Below, piece after piece: positions 42,706 to 50,800 of a DNA stretch of 64,000 nt. How positions within the stretch are numbered: position 1 is the stretch's first letter; each line of letters starts with the position of its first letter. Under the pieces are notes generated by a model, which saw only the letters and a program-made list of their open reading frames with translations, was not told the DNA's origin and made no database searches. Both the position numbers and the translations under genes were made by a program. This DNA is from SIG575 sp045534165 (GTDB lineage Bacteria; Bacillota; Clostridia; Oscillospirales; Acutalibacteraceae): assembly GCA_045534165.1 (NCBI GenBank), contig JAZSJD010000055.1:124001-188000 (forward strand), in the 5' to 3' direction.

Positions 42706-42903
42706 TCAATCCTCTGCCTTTACATCTTTAAGTTGAATAATCTTTTGTTCTGCCTCATTTAAACATTTTTCGCAATAAGCAGAAAGTTTTGTACCTTCTT
42801 CAAAAAGCTCCATACTTTTATCGAGAGGAAGACTTCCTTCTTCAAGACTTTCAACAATCTTTTCGAGCCTCAAAAGAGCTTCTTCGTAAGTTAAATTTCC
42901 CAT
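42706..42903 (-). CDS. xseB: exodeoxyribonuclease VII small subunit
   Basis: A 65-residue helical protein with the XseB signature LTYEEALLRLEKIVESLEEG and LPLDKSMELFEEGTKL. It forms the extended small-subunit ring of exonuclease VII, which degrades single-stranded DNA. Its start overlaps the xseA stop by one base (stoichiometric coupling) and GAGG lies 8 bases before the ATG. Confidence 0.95.
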   Translation of the reverse strand: MGNLTYEEALLRLEKIVESLEEGSLPLDKSMELFEEGTKLSAYCEKCLNEAEQKIIQLKDVKAED

Positions 42904-44096
42904 TATTTTACCTCACATTTCACGTTACCATCTGCAAAACACAAATCCAATTCATCACCTTTTGATAAACTACTCTTTTTTGTTATTACTTTATCATCTT
43001 TTGTGACCATTGTGTATCCGCGTGACAAAACTTTTAACGGACTCATTGCATCAAGTTTGCCAACCATCGATGAAAAATCAAGTCTGTGCTTTTTTAAGTT
43101 TAGCAACGCATAGTTCTCGCAAGATGAAACCAGATTATCAAGATATTGCCTATGAGAAAAAATCATATCTGCAGGCTTAACAAATGACTTTGATGAAACC
43201 AGCATCTGAACTTTTTTTCTTTCGGTTTCTATTTTATTTTTCATAAAGGTGTATAAAAACTTTTCAACACCAAGAACATAGGCTGATTGTTCACCTATTT
43301 CAGGAACTGCAAGTTCTGCTGCAGCTGATGGTGTTGGTGCCCTTAAATCAGCAACAAAATCAGCAATTGTAAAATCGGTTTCGTGACCGACAGCACTGAT
43401 TAACGGTATGTTGCAATTAAAAATTGCACGAGCAACGCTTTCTTCATTAAATGCCCACAAGTCCTCTATTGAACCGCCACCGCGACCGACAATCAGAACA
43501 TCCGCTGCATTAAGTCTGCTGAATTCATTAATTGCCTCAACAATTGATGGTGCAGCATTTACGCCTTGAACCTCTACACCCTGAAAAACAACTTCAGCCA
43601 GCGGAAAACGTCTTGATAATACATTTAAAATATCTTCAATCGCTGCACCTGTGGGAGAAGTTATAACACCTACACGCATTGGATAAGATGGTATTTCCTT
43701 CTTATATTTCCCATCGAAAAGACCTTCTTGCTCCAATTTTTGTTTAAGCTTTTCATAAGCAATGTTCAGGTTTCCGATTCCGGAAGGCATCATATCTTCT
43801 ATATAGAGCTGATATTGACCGTCACGTTCAAAAACAGAAATTCTGCCTACTGCAATAACCTGCATACCATCTTCCAGCATAAAACGAAGCCTTTTATTTG
43901 CACCAGAAAACATCACAGCTTTAATTGAAGATTTATCATCTTTTAAAGTCATATAATAATGACCTGTTCTGTAATGATTTTTGAAATTGGAAATCTCGCC
44001 ACTTATAATCACAGCATTAAGATTAATATCTTCGTCAATTATAGATTTTATATAAGTATTAACTTGTGTAACAGTTAAAGCTGAAGGAGTTATCAT
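42903..44096 (-). CDS. xseA: exodeoxyribonuclease VII large subunit
   Basis: A 397-residue nuclease subunit with an N-terminal OB fold (residues about 25-100), the catalytic block VGVITSPTGAAIEDIL, RGGGSIEDLWAFN and ISAVGHETDFTIADFVADLRAPTPSAAAE, a coiled-coil and a C-terminal segment. Slightly shorter than E. coli XseA (456), mainly in the coiled-coil region. Its ATG overlaps the end of the TsaD-like gene by 4 bases. Confidence 0.95.
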   Translation of the reverse strand: MITPSALTVTQVNTYIKSIIDEDINLNAVIISGEISNFKNHYRTGHYYMTLKDDKSSIKAVMFSGANKRLRFMLEDGMQVIAVGRISVFERDGQYQLYIEDMMPSGIGNLNIAYEKLKQKLEQEGLFDGKYKKEIPSYPMRVGVITSPTGAAIEDILNVLSRRFPLAEVVFQGVEVQGVNAAPSIVEAINEFSRLNAADVLIVGRGGGSIEDLWAFNEESVARAIFNCNIPLISAVGHETDFTIADFVADLRAPTPSAAAELAVPEIGEQSAYVLGVEKFLYTFMKNKIETERKKVQMLVSSKSFVKPADMIFSHRQYLDNLVSSCENYALLNLKKHRLDFSSMVGKLDAMSPLKVLSRGYTMVTKDDKVITKKSSLSKGDELDLCFADGNVKCEVK

Positions 44097-45028
44097 TTTC
44101 TTTTCTCCTTAATTGATGAGAGAATTGCTATTCCCGCTGCATTATCAGATGAAAATTCAGCAGAAGCAAACCTGCCGCCAAACCTTTCAGTAAAATCTTT
44201 ACTGATAATTGAATTCGACATTACGCCCCCTGCATAAACAAGAGGAAGATTGCCGAATTGGGATATAAGATAACCTGTCATCTCGCCTAATGCAGATTCT
44301 ATGTAAGAAATACAGTATTTCGCTACATCCTCACTTTTCTCTCCGCTATCAATCATCTTTCTGCATTTATTCTCTACACCTGAAAGACAACAATCAGCGC
44401 CTTTCATCGTTGGTTTAATTTTATAACTTTTTTCACTTTCAAGTGATAATTTATCAAGTGCTTTTCCGCAAGGAAACTGCAAACCCAACATCACACCGAC
44501 ACGGTCAATGGCTTGTCCTGCTTTCAGATCAAGAGTTTTAGCAACTAATTTTATATCAAATATCTTATCTTTATCAGGTCTGACCAACAAAGCTTCTGTT
44601 GTACCGCCTGAAAGATGAAAAGCAATAAATTCTTTATCAATAAGCTCCAAAGAATCTGATGAATATAAAGCTGCCGCTATATGACCTGCCTGATGAGAAA
44701 AAGCATTGAGCGGAACCTGATTAGTGCAGGCTATTGCTTTTGCCGCACTGACACCCGCCAAAAAACAAGGCATATAAGAACCGGACTCGTCTCGTGGTGA
44801 TACTGACACACCAACACTTGAAATATCATATTTATCTTCAAATAATTTTTCAAACATTTCAGGCAACTGAACAGTATGGTGAAACACAGCATCACTCTGC
44901 CTTAATCCTAAAGAACCTTCTTTCACCGGAAGGAGTTTTTTTGCTTCAAAAATCTCATTTGTTTCATCATTATACACACTTATTGAAGTTGTGTAATTAC
45001 TTGTATCTATTCCAAGATGCTCAGGCAT
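44093..45028 (-). CDS. TsaD/Kae1-like protein (M22 glycoprotease family)
   Basis: A 311-residue ASKHA-fold protein. GIDTSNYTTSISV is the N-terminal nucleotide loop, SHQAGHIAAA the metal-binding HxxxH, HLSGGTTEALLV a second loop, and LVYAGGVMSNSII the C-terminal ATP motif. It is shorter and more divergent than true TsaD (about 340 residues), and such a paralogue next to nusB/xseA is common in Clostridia. It may be a TsaD/TsaB-related t6A factor or a separate function; the canonical TsaD is expected elsewhere. Overlaps nusB by 8 bases. Confidence 0.82.
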   Translation of the reverse strand: MPEHLGIDTSNYTTSISVYNDETNEIFEAKKLLPVKEGSLGLRQSDAVFHHTVQLPEMFEKLFEDKYDISSVGVSVSPRDESGSYMPCFLAGVSAAKAIACTNQVPLNAFSHQAGHIAAALYSSDSLELIDKEFIAFHLSGGTTEALLVRPDKDKIFDIKLVAKTLDLKAGQAIDRVGVMLGLQFPCGKALDKLSLESEKSYKIKPTMKGADCCLSGVENKCRKMIDSGEKSEDVAKYCISYIESALGEMTGYLISQFGNLPLVYAGGVMSNSIISKDFTERFGGRFASAEFSSDNAAGIAILSSIKEKRK

Positions 45029-45425
45029 ATTTACCGTCCCTTGAAATCGAACCGAGAATTCCGTTTATAAAAGAACTGTCATTTTCACCTGCATAAATTT
45101 TTGAAAGCTCAACTGCTTCGTTTATCGAAACACTTACAGGTACTTCCTCAACATAAAGCATTTCGCATATTGAAACTCTGAGAATTGCAAGTGAAACCCT
45201 GGGAATACGTTTAATGCTCCAGCCTCTGCTGAATTTTTCAATTAAGATGTCAATATCCTCGAGATTTTCTTCGGTTTTTTTTGCTAATTTCAGAGCGAAA
45301 TCGTCTTTTTCAATCTGGTCATCTTCAAAAGCTGCTTCTGCTATATCCAGAACACCTTCATCTTGTCTGAAACTCTTTTCGAACATAAGAACAAAAGCTT
45401 GTTCCCTGGCTTGTCTTCTTGTCAT
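45021..45425 (-). CDS. nusB: transcription antitermination factor NusB
   Basis: A 134-residue all-helical NusB. RRQAREQAFVLMFEKSF is the N-terminal hallmark; WSIKRIPRVSLAILRVSICEMLY and VSINEAVELSKIYAGENDSSFINGIL are the conserved RNA/NusE-binding blocks. NusB with NusE binds boxA and prevents early termination of rRNA transcripts. The ATG at 45425 is chosen since GGAGGA lies 6 bases upstream. A terminator-like hairpin (45456-45490) precedes the gene. Confidence 0.95.
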   Translation of the reverse strand: MTRRQAREQAFVLMFEKSFRQDEGVLDIAEAAFEDDQIEKDDFALKLAKKTEENLEDIDILIEKFSRGWSIKRIPRVSLAILRVSICEMLYVEEVPVSVSINEAVELSKIYAGENDSSFINGILGSISRDGKYA

Positions 45426-45455
45426 AGCTTGTCCTCCGTATAAATAACAAATAAA

Positions 45456-45490
45456 CCTCACAAACAAAAACACTTATTCTGTTTGCGAGG
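45456..45490 (-). terminator. terminator-like hairpin between asp23 and nusB
   Basis: An 11-bp stem (CCTCACAAACA 45456-45466 with TGTTTGCGAGG 45480-45490, one G-U on the minus strand), 13-base loop, followed by TTTATTTGTTATTT. Likely partial terminator (attenuator). Confidence 0.7.
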
Positions 45491-45501
45491 TTATCATCAG
45501 A

Positions 45502-45873
45502 TCATTTCTTTGATTTTTTAGGTGCTTCATCAATATCAATAGTTGCTATTGTAATGTCAACGGCGCTCACCATTGATCCTGTCATATTCTGCACAGCATT
45601 TTTTATATTACGCTGAACATTCTCACAGAGCTGCGGGATTTTTGCGTCACTTGCAACTTTGAGATAAATATGAATTCTTATTTCAGTATCCTGAATTTCT
45701 ACTTCCACATGTTTTGAAGCAGAATCTTTACAAAGCTTCTTAACATTAAGCGGTCTTGATGCGAATCCACGCACACCCTCAACATCTTTAGAAGCAGTTA
45801 CTGCAATTGAAGCGATTACTTCTTCGGAAATCACAAGACTTCCAGAATTACGGCTAGGTTTTATATTTGACAT
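45502..45873 (-). CDS. Asp23/Gls24 family envelope stress protein
   Basis: A 123-residue protein of the Asp23 (YloU/YqhY) family. SLVISEEVIASIAVTASKDVEGVRG starts the domain, and VEVEIQDTEIRIHIYLKV..KIPQLCENVQRNIKNAVQNMTG completes it. YqhY-type members lie next to acetyl-CoA carboxylase or nusB in Firmicutes and are linked to lipid or membrane homeostasis. First gene of the housekeeping operon with its own promoter inside the end of spoIIIAH, so this operon is expressed independently of sporulation. Confidence 0.92.
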   Translation of the reverse strand: MSNIKPSRNSGSLVISEEVIASIAVTASKDVEGVRGFASRPLNVKKLCKDSASKHVEVEIQDTEIRIHIYLKVASDAKIPQLCENVQRNIKNAVQNMTGSMVSAVDITIATIDIDEAPKKSKK

Positions 45874-45901
45874 AACGGTCAGCCTCCTTCCTTTGTCTTA
45901 T

Positions 45902-45929
45902 ATTATACCACAAAGAAAAAATTTCTCAA
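45902..45929 (-). promoter_or_regulatory. promoter of the asp23-nusB-dxs-recN operon
   Basis: Minus strand TTGAGA (45924-45929), 16-base spacer, TATAAT (45902-45907) preceded by TGTGG. Confidence 0.75.
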
Positions 45930-46481
45930 CTATTTTGCTTCAATTAATGTAACATTTTCTGAAAAAATATTCGTTTGAGATGCAATTATATCGAAAATTT
46001 GTGTCGATACAATATCATTTAACGTATTTTCATTCAAAATAACCTGAATTTTGTTATCATTCATTACCACAACACACTCTCCGCCTGTTTTAGCAATTAT
46101 CAGATTTTCCAGGTCAGCTTCAACCTTGATTGTTTTTGAAATCTCTTCCAGAGCTTTCTGTGCACTCATCACCGCTTCAGGGGCAGAAGCTGAATCTTTT
46201 ATAATATCATTCAAAGTCTCAAGTGCCTCATCATGTGCCTTTTTTCTGTTAAGTCGGGCTGTTGTGAAATATTGGCTTACTTTTTTTGAATCAACGAGCT
46301 GTGCTTCGCCTATCTGTGATGTGTCTTCATTGACACCCTGTACGCTTTGGGTTGTCTGCGCCACTGCGGATGATGGCTTAATCTTAGGTTTGTTATAGTA
46401 CCAATTAACAAACACAGCAATTCCCAGTGCAATTATTAATGTTGACAAAATCAGATGTCTTTTCTTTACAATAAATCCCAT
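45930..46481 (-). CDS. spoIIIAH: stage III sporulation protein AH
   Basis: A 183-residue forespore/mother-cell channel protein. One N-terminal membrane helix (about 7-24), a linker, then the YscJ/FliF-like ring domain with FTTARLNRKKAHDEALETL and AKTGGECVVVMNDNKIQVIL. SpoIIIAH in the mother cell membrane meets forespore SpoIIQ to form the feeding tube. ATG at 46481 with GGAGG 7 bases upstream. Last gene of the spoIIIA operon. Confidence 0.96.
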   Translation of the reverse strand: MGFIVKKRHLILSTLIIALGIAVFVNWYYNKPKIKPSSAVAQTTQSVQGVNEDTSQIGEAQLVDSKKVSQYFTTARLNRKKAHDEALETLNDIIKDSASAPEAVMSAQKALEEISKTIKVEADLENLIIAKTGGECVVVMNDNKIQVILNENTLNDIVSTQIFDIIASQTNIFSENVTLIEAK

Positions 46482-46495
46482 ATTAATGCCTCCTG

Positions 46496-47029
46496 TCAGC
46501 TTTTCATTTTGCAAACGCTGATTTTATTTGTTTTTATGTCAAGAACAGCAGAAACGGTATTAATGATATTTTCCCTGACTGCTGCATTGTCACCACCTGA
46601 ACAAACGACTGCCACGCCTCTTATATCCGGTTCAATAACCTTTAAGAGCATACCGTTTTCAGAAGATGTGCCATTTTTAACAACTACATATTCATATTCG
46701 TAATCTGATTGACTTTGCTTTTCCTTATTCTCTTCTGAGGTTTTAATTTCTTTTGCAAAAACATTTTCTTCCCCTGCCTCAACAGTTACCATTACTTTTG
46801 CTGAACCTGCACCATCTATTGACATTATTATTTCTGTCAGTCTTTCTTCAATTATTTCTGCATATTCTTCTGCTGAATTATGAGATTCAACTACACTGCT
46901 TTCTTTTTTTGTACTTGTCAATTCGCCTATCATCAGAAATACAATCCCCAGAACAGCTAAAATTAAAATAACAAGAATTTTTTTATCGTTTTTAATAACA
47001 GATTTGATTTTTTCTATTCTTTCACCCAT
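46496..47029 (-). CDS. spoIIIAG: stage III sporulation protein AG
   Basis: A 177-residue protein with one membrane helix (about residues 17-34) and a ring-building domain. EIIEERLTEIIMSIDGAGSAKVMVTVEAGEE and EPDIRGVAVVCSGGDNAAVRENI are the family blocks. SpoIIIAG forms the large ring of the mother-cell channel. Its start overlaps spoIIIAF by 16 bases. Confidence 0.95.
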   Translation of the reverse strand: MGERIEKIKSVIKNDKKILVILILAVLGIVFLMIGELTSTKKESSVVESHNSAEEYAEIIEERLTEIIMSIDGAGSAKVMVTVEAGEENVFAKEIKTSEENKEKQSQSDYEYEYVVVKNGTSSENGMLLKVIEPDIRGVAVVCSGGDNAAVRENIINTVSAVLDIKTNKISVCKMKS

Positions 47030-47487
47030 TCATATTCAACCTCCGAAGAGAACATTGTTTTTAAATTGGAAGTAATTTGTTTCTGACGATATCTATATTT
47101 ATAGTCAAGTATGATTTTTATGTTTTCTATAAATATGTTTTCTTCATTATCCACCGATGCCTGAGCTTCCACAGATACATATTCCACTGACAAATCAGCA
47201 AGTAACTCTTTTGTTTTTATTACTGTCTGTTTTTCTGCTTCTTTCATCATTATTTCTGTAATTTCAGATACAAGCGATTCTTTATGAAAAGAAAATTCAG
47301 GTAATTTTTCTTGAAAATCAATTCTTTCGCCACCAAGAAACGGTGAAAGAAATGCGCTGACCAAAAAAACTGAAATTACAACTTTCATTGCACGTTGTGT
47401 TGAACCTTTCGGCATTAAAACAGTTGTTAAAGTTCCTATTAAAGAACAAACAATTATGCAAATCATCCATTGTTTTACTGTTTCCAT
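47014..47487 (-). CDS. spoIIIAF: stage III sporulation protein AF
   Basis: A 157-residue protein with two N-terminal membrane helices (about 9-25 and 33-50) and a soluble C-terminal domain that contributes to the SpoIIIA complex. WMICIIVCSLIGTLTTVLMPKGSTQRAMKVVISVFLVSAF is typical. It starts 7 bases after spoIIIAE. Confidence 0.93.
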   Translation of the reverse strand: METVKQWMICIIVCSLIGTLTTVLMPKGSTQRAMKVVISVFLVSAFLSPFLGGERIDFQEKLPEFSFHKESLVSEITEIMMKEAEKQTVIKTKELLADLSVEYVSVEAQASVDNEENIFIENIKIILDYKYRYRQKQITSNLKTMFSSEVEYEWVKE

Positions 47488-47494
47488 TTTTACC

Positions 47495-48613
47495 TCATAC
47501 AGAATTTTTTATCACCAGTAGTATACCGGTTGAAATTATGAAAAGAACACAACAGAAAATTAAAATTGCACTGAATGTTTTTATCACATCAGATATATCT
47601 CTAAAAAAATCTGCTATATTCTTCAGTCCGAATACATCTGCAACAACACCTGAGCAAGTCAAAGAAAGTGCCCAGAACGTCAACTCAAAAATTACAGGAA
47701 GATTTATAGCTGCAATCACCAGAATACCGAAAATACCTACTGAACTTTTAAGTAGCATAAGACTGCTGATTACTGAACCATATGCCTCGCTCATTGAGCC
47801 ACCAATGACCGGAACAACAGAACTGACAAGCATTTTTGCACCCTTATTCGCTACAGTATCAGCAACATTTGATAATATACCCTTTACAGATAAAATCGCT
47901 GTAAAAATTGTTGCAAGAACAGTCAATGTTTTTTTTACCCCATTTTTTATAATTCCTGCTATGTTTTTTATATGCATTGTGTCCGAAACCATACCGATGC
48001 TTACAAGCACAAACAGCATACCTTCAAAAGGAACAAGAATATTTGCTGCAAATGCTGAAACCGCCTCGGTAAAATACAGCGTCATTGAATTATAGTTAAG
48101 TGCCAGAACAGGATTATTTGATGCAGCAATAATTCCTGCTAACACGGGTAAAAACATAAGCATAAAATTACTGCTCATTTTAATCGATGCAACACCCGCT
48201 GACAAAAGATGAACCGTTGAAAAACAAACACTTATTGATATGTATGCACAGACCAATAACGTTACAGCTTTTCTTTTTTTCTCATCTTCTGATAAATATG
48301 AAAAAGCAATGCTTATAAACACTGAAATTATTGTGCTTAGAATAAAATGTTTTAAAGGACCATCAATTGAACCTTCTGCACAACCGACAAAAAAACTGAT
48401 TATATCTTTCGGTTCAGCCGAAAGCACCTTTTCAAAATCAATGGAATCAAACCCGGATTTTTCAAGAATCTCAACTGTTTTTTCAGATAATTCATCAGAA
48501 AACAATTCATAATATTCTTCCTGATACTTTTCAAAGCTTTCTTCCGCATACGCTGTCAAAGGAAAGCAAAACAGAAAAATCAATAACAGCGCAATAGTTT
48601 TTAGCGTCTTCAT
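47495..48613 (-). CDS. spoIIIAE: stage III sporulation protein AE
   Basis: A 372-residue polytopic membrane protein with a signal sequence (residues 1-23) and about seven helices. LPVLAGIIAASNNPVLALNYNSM and SSVVPVIGGSMSEAYGSVISS are conserved blocks. SpoIIIAE is thought to form the membrane pore part of the mother-cell secretion-like complex. GAGG precedes the ATG. Confidence 0.95.
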   Translation of the reverse strand: MKTLKTIALLLIFLFCFPLTAYAEESFEKYQEEYYELFSDELSEKTVEILEKSGFDSIDFEKVLSAEPKDIISFFVGCAEGSIDGPLKHFILSTIISVFISIAFSYLSEDEKKRKAVTLLVCAYISISVCFSTVHLLSAGVASIKMSSNFMLMFLPVLAGIIAASNNPVLALNYNSMTLYFTEAVSAFAANILVPFEGMLFVLVSIGMVSDTMHIKNIAGIIKNGVKKTLTVLATIFTAILSVKGILSNVADTVANKGAKMLVSSVVPVIGGSMSEAYGSVISSLMLLKSSVGIFGILVIAAINLPVIFELTFWALSLTCSGVVADVFGLKNIADFFRDISDVIKTFSAILIFCCVLFIISTGILLVIKNSV

Positions 48614-48622
48614 ATCTGAACC

Positions 48623-49000
48623 TCATTTTATAAGTCCTATAGCTACATCAGTTAATTTTTTCAAAATGGGTAATGTCATTCCGACAATTATCGTTTTACC
48701 AACCAAATCAGTAACATTTGCCATTGTATTATTTCCGCTATCGCGGCATATTGATGATACAATATCAGTTACAATTGAAATACCCAATGCTTTAAGAAGC
48801 ACATCGAGAAAAGAACTGTCCAGACTACCCGAAAACATTAAATCTTTAAAAGATGATAATATATTCTCAAAAGATGAAAGCATATAAATTACCAGAACAA
48901 CAATCCCTGCCAACTGACAGACCAAAGCATACTCCGGTTTATAATGCCTGATTATCATACAAACAAATGATATAACAATTGCTAAAATAAAAATCTTCAT
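48623..49000 (-). CDS. spoIIIAD: stage III sporulation protein AD
   Basis: A 125-residue protein with four membrane helices. The first half repeats the pattern of SpoIIIAC (EYALVCQLAGIVVLVIYMLSS), and the C-terminal part holds ALGISIVTDIVSSICRDSGNNTMA, a diagnostic block. It acts with SpoIIIAC in the export-like core of the mother-cell channel. Confidence 0.95.
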   Translation of the reverse strand: MKIFILAIVISFVCMIIRHYKPEYALVCQLAGIVVLVIYMLSSFENILSSFKDLMFSGSLDSSFLDVLLKALGISIVTDIVSSICRDSGNNTMANVTDLVGKTIIVGMTLPILKKLTDVAIGLIK

Positions 49001-49012
49001 ATCTTTTCCTTT

Positions 49013-49207
49013 TTACAAATTAATAATGGACGAAAAAATTGAAAACAACTCTGAAATATACGGCACAATCATCATAAGAATTACAACAAGACCGGCTAAT
49101 GTAACAAGCATTGCATATTCATCTCTGCCACATTTTGATAAAATCTGATTTATCAGCGCCACAAGCAAACCGATAACTGCTATTTTTATTACAATATCAA
49201 TCCCCAT
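49013..49207 (-). CDS. spoIIIAC: stage III sporulation protein AC
   Basis: A 64-residue protein with two membrane helices. NQILSKCGRDEYAMLVTLAGLVVIL is the family signature. The ATG at 49207 (MGIDIVIKIA) has an AAGGA site 7 bases upstream; a TTG five codons earlier lies on that site and is not used. Twelve bases before spoIIIAD on the transcript. Confidence 0.95.
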   Translation of the reverse strand: MGIDIVIKIAVIGLLVALINQILSKCGRDEYAMLVTLAGLVVILMMIVPYISELFSIFSSIINL

Positions 49208-49218
49208 ATTTTTTTCCT

Positions 49219-49722
49219 TCAATAAAAAATTATAACTGCTGCGACAGCCATAAAAGAACTGATTGCAGTATTGATCCTTGTTTTTTCTGTCATTTTTTCT
49301 TCTGCTTTATTCAATTGTTTTTTCAGCATATCAATATGTAAATTGCAATTATTGCTCTGCCCCTGCAGATCAGTAACGCCTAACGATTTACCGAAAGAAA
49401 GAAGAATTTTTTCATCTTCGCTTTTAAGACAATCCTGTTTTGCAAATGTTGTGACTGATTTGTGCCAGTTTTCCGAAAAATTATTATCACAATTTTTTTC
49501 AAGTTCTGAAATTATTTTCAGTTTAATGCTATGATCACAAACCAAATCACTTATTATTTCAGAAATATTCTTTTTTGAAAACATTATTTGTGAATTTATG
49601 TTTTCAACCAAAAAAACCAGATCTTTCAGAGCGGACACTCTTTTTTTTATTTTCAAATTAGCAAACTGCCCTATCAACACAAAAACTATTGCAATCAGAC
49701 AAAGTGCTGTTGTTTTGAACAT
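49219..49722 (-). CDS. spoIIIAB: stage III sporulation protein AB
   Basis: A 167-residue protein with a membrane helix at each end and a helical core resembling GspF-type proteins. LKIKKRVSALKDLVFLVENINSQIMFSKKNISEII and the SFGKSLGVTDLQGQ block are typical. The ATG at 49722 has AGGTG upstream and overlaps the end of spoIIIAA by 65 bases, an unusually long overlap for this operon. Confidence 0.93.
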   Translation of the reverse strand: MFKTTALCLIAIVFVLIGQFANLKIKKRVSALKDLVFLVENINSQIMFSKKNISEIISDLVCDHSIKLKIISELEKNCDNNFSENWHKSVTTFAKQDCLKSEDEKILLSFGKSLGVTDLQGQSNNCNLHIDMLKKQLNKAEEKMTEKTRINTAISSFMAVAAVIIFY

Positions 49723-50656
49723 AACCATCACCTATCCTGATAATTTCTTTAATTTTGCAGATTTCAGAACCTAACAGCACCACATTTCCTTTTATCCCGC
49801 TTTTAACAAGTGATTTGAACTGTGGTTTATTTTCCAATTCATCCTTTCCGTATGCATGTATACTCAATGCAAAATTAACGCCTGAATTCAATCCGCTTTT
49901 TATAGCTTCACATTCATCTACTGTACCTATTTCATCGCAGATTATCATTTCCGGCGAAAGTGTTCGTAATGCACACATAATTCCCTCAGATTTTCTGAAA
50001 GAAGTAAGAACATCAGTATTAGGTCCGGTATCAAATCCGCATAATCCATGATTTACAGGTGAAATCTCGCACCTTTCATCAACAATTACAACTTTATGAT
50101 ATTCGCCGAATCTTCCCGTTGAAACTTGTCTGGCAATATCTCTTAACAATGTTGTTTTCCCACTTGACGGAGGACCTGCGATTATAATATTGGAAATATG
50201 GTTTTTAAAAACATTTTTCATTATTTCATCTGCACAGCCTTTGAACTCTCGGGCAATTCGTATATTCAATGAATTAACATCACGTACAGATGTTATTCTC
50301 CCGTTATCAGTTACTGCCGTTCCTGCAATACCTACTCTGTGTCCCGAATCAAGGGTTATAAAGCATTGAATAATACTGTCTGAATGACTGTATACCGAAT
50401 AGTTACAAAGTCTGTTAAAACTATCTTTTATTTCTTCTTGTGACACTTTATATAAATCTTCAGTATAAATATATGTGGTCCGTCCCGCTTTATCAAGAAA
50501 CATAGTGCTGTCGGGGAAAATAAGAACTATTGGTTTTCCGATTCTTAATCTCACTTCTAAAACTCTGTTTTTTAATTCATCATCAATAGCACGCAACAAA
50601 CTAAAAAGACCCGGAGTTAAAAACGAAACAGCACTCTCAAACTTTTCTTTTTTCAT
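49658..50656 (-). CDS. spoIIIAA: stage III sporulation protein AA (ATPase)
   Basis: A 332-residue cytoplasmic ATPase of the secretion-ATPase type. Walker A GPPSSGKTTLLRDIAR (about 163-178), Walker B EMIICDEIG and RLRIGKPIVL in the N-terminal domain. It is thought to power the SpoIIIA-SpoIIQ channel. The C-terminal tail runs 65 bases into spoIIIAB. AGGTG precedes the ATG. First gene of the operon; expression from a sporulation sigma factor (sigma-E in relatives) is expected, though I could not assign the promoter with confidence. Confidence 0.96.
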   Translation of the reverse strand: MKKEKFESAVSFLTPGLFSLLRAIDDELKNRVLEVRLRIGKPIVLIFPDSTMFLDKAGRTTYIYTEDLYKVSQEEIKDSFNRLCNYSVYSHSDSIIQCFITLDSGHRVGIAGTAVTDNGRITSVRDVNSLNIRIAREFKGCADEIMKNVFKNHISNIIIAGPPSSGKTTLLRDIARQVSTGRFGEYHKVVIVDERCEISPVNHGLCGFDTGPNTDVLTSFRKSEGIMCALRTLSPEMIICDEIGTVDECEAIKSGLNSGVNFALSIHAYGKDELENKPQFKSLVKSGIKGNVVLLGSEICKIKEIIRIGDGYVQNNSTLSDCNSFCVDRAVC

Positions 50657-50800
50657 ACTGCACCTACCTTTGTCCTATATATATTTGTGTATATTTAAAG
50701 ATAGAACAGAAATTATTAAATTTCAGCTTAATGTTGAATATTGACAAATATTATGTTAAACTAAACTATATATATTTAATTTTGCGTTGTGAGGTCAGAT

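Noticed and set aside
42272..42736. Plus-strand frame opposite ispA/xseB
   Set aside because: Histidine/glutamine-rich shadow product of the ispA codons; no initiation signal.
47388..48095. Long open frame on the plus strand (about 235 codons)
   Set aside because: It lies antisense to spoIIIAF and spoIIIAE, has no ribosome site or promoter and no family-like features; it follows from the codon pattern of the real genes.
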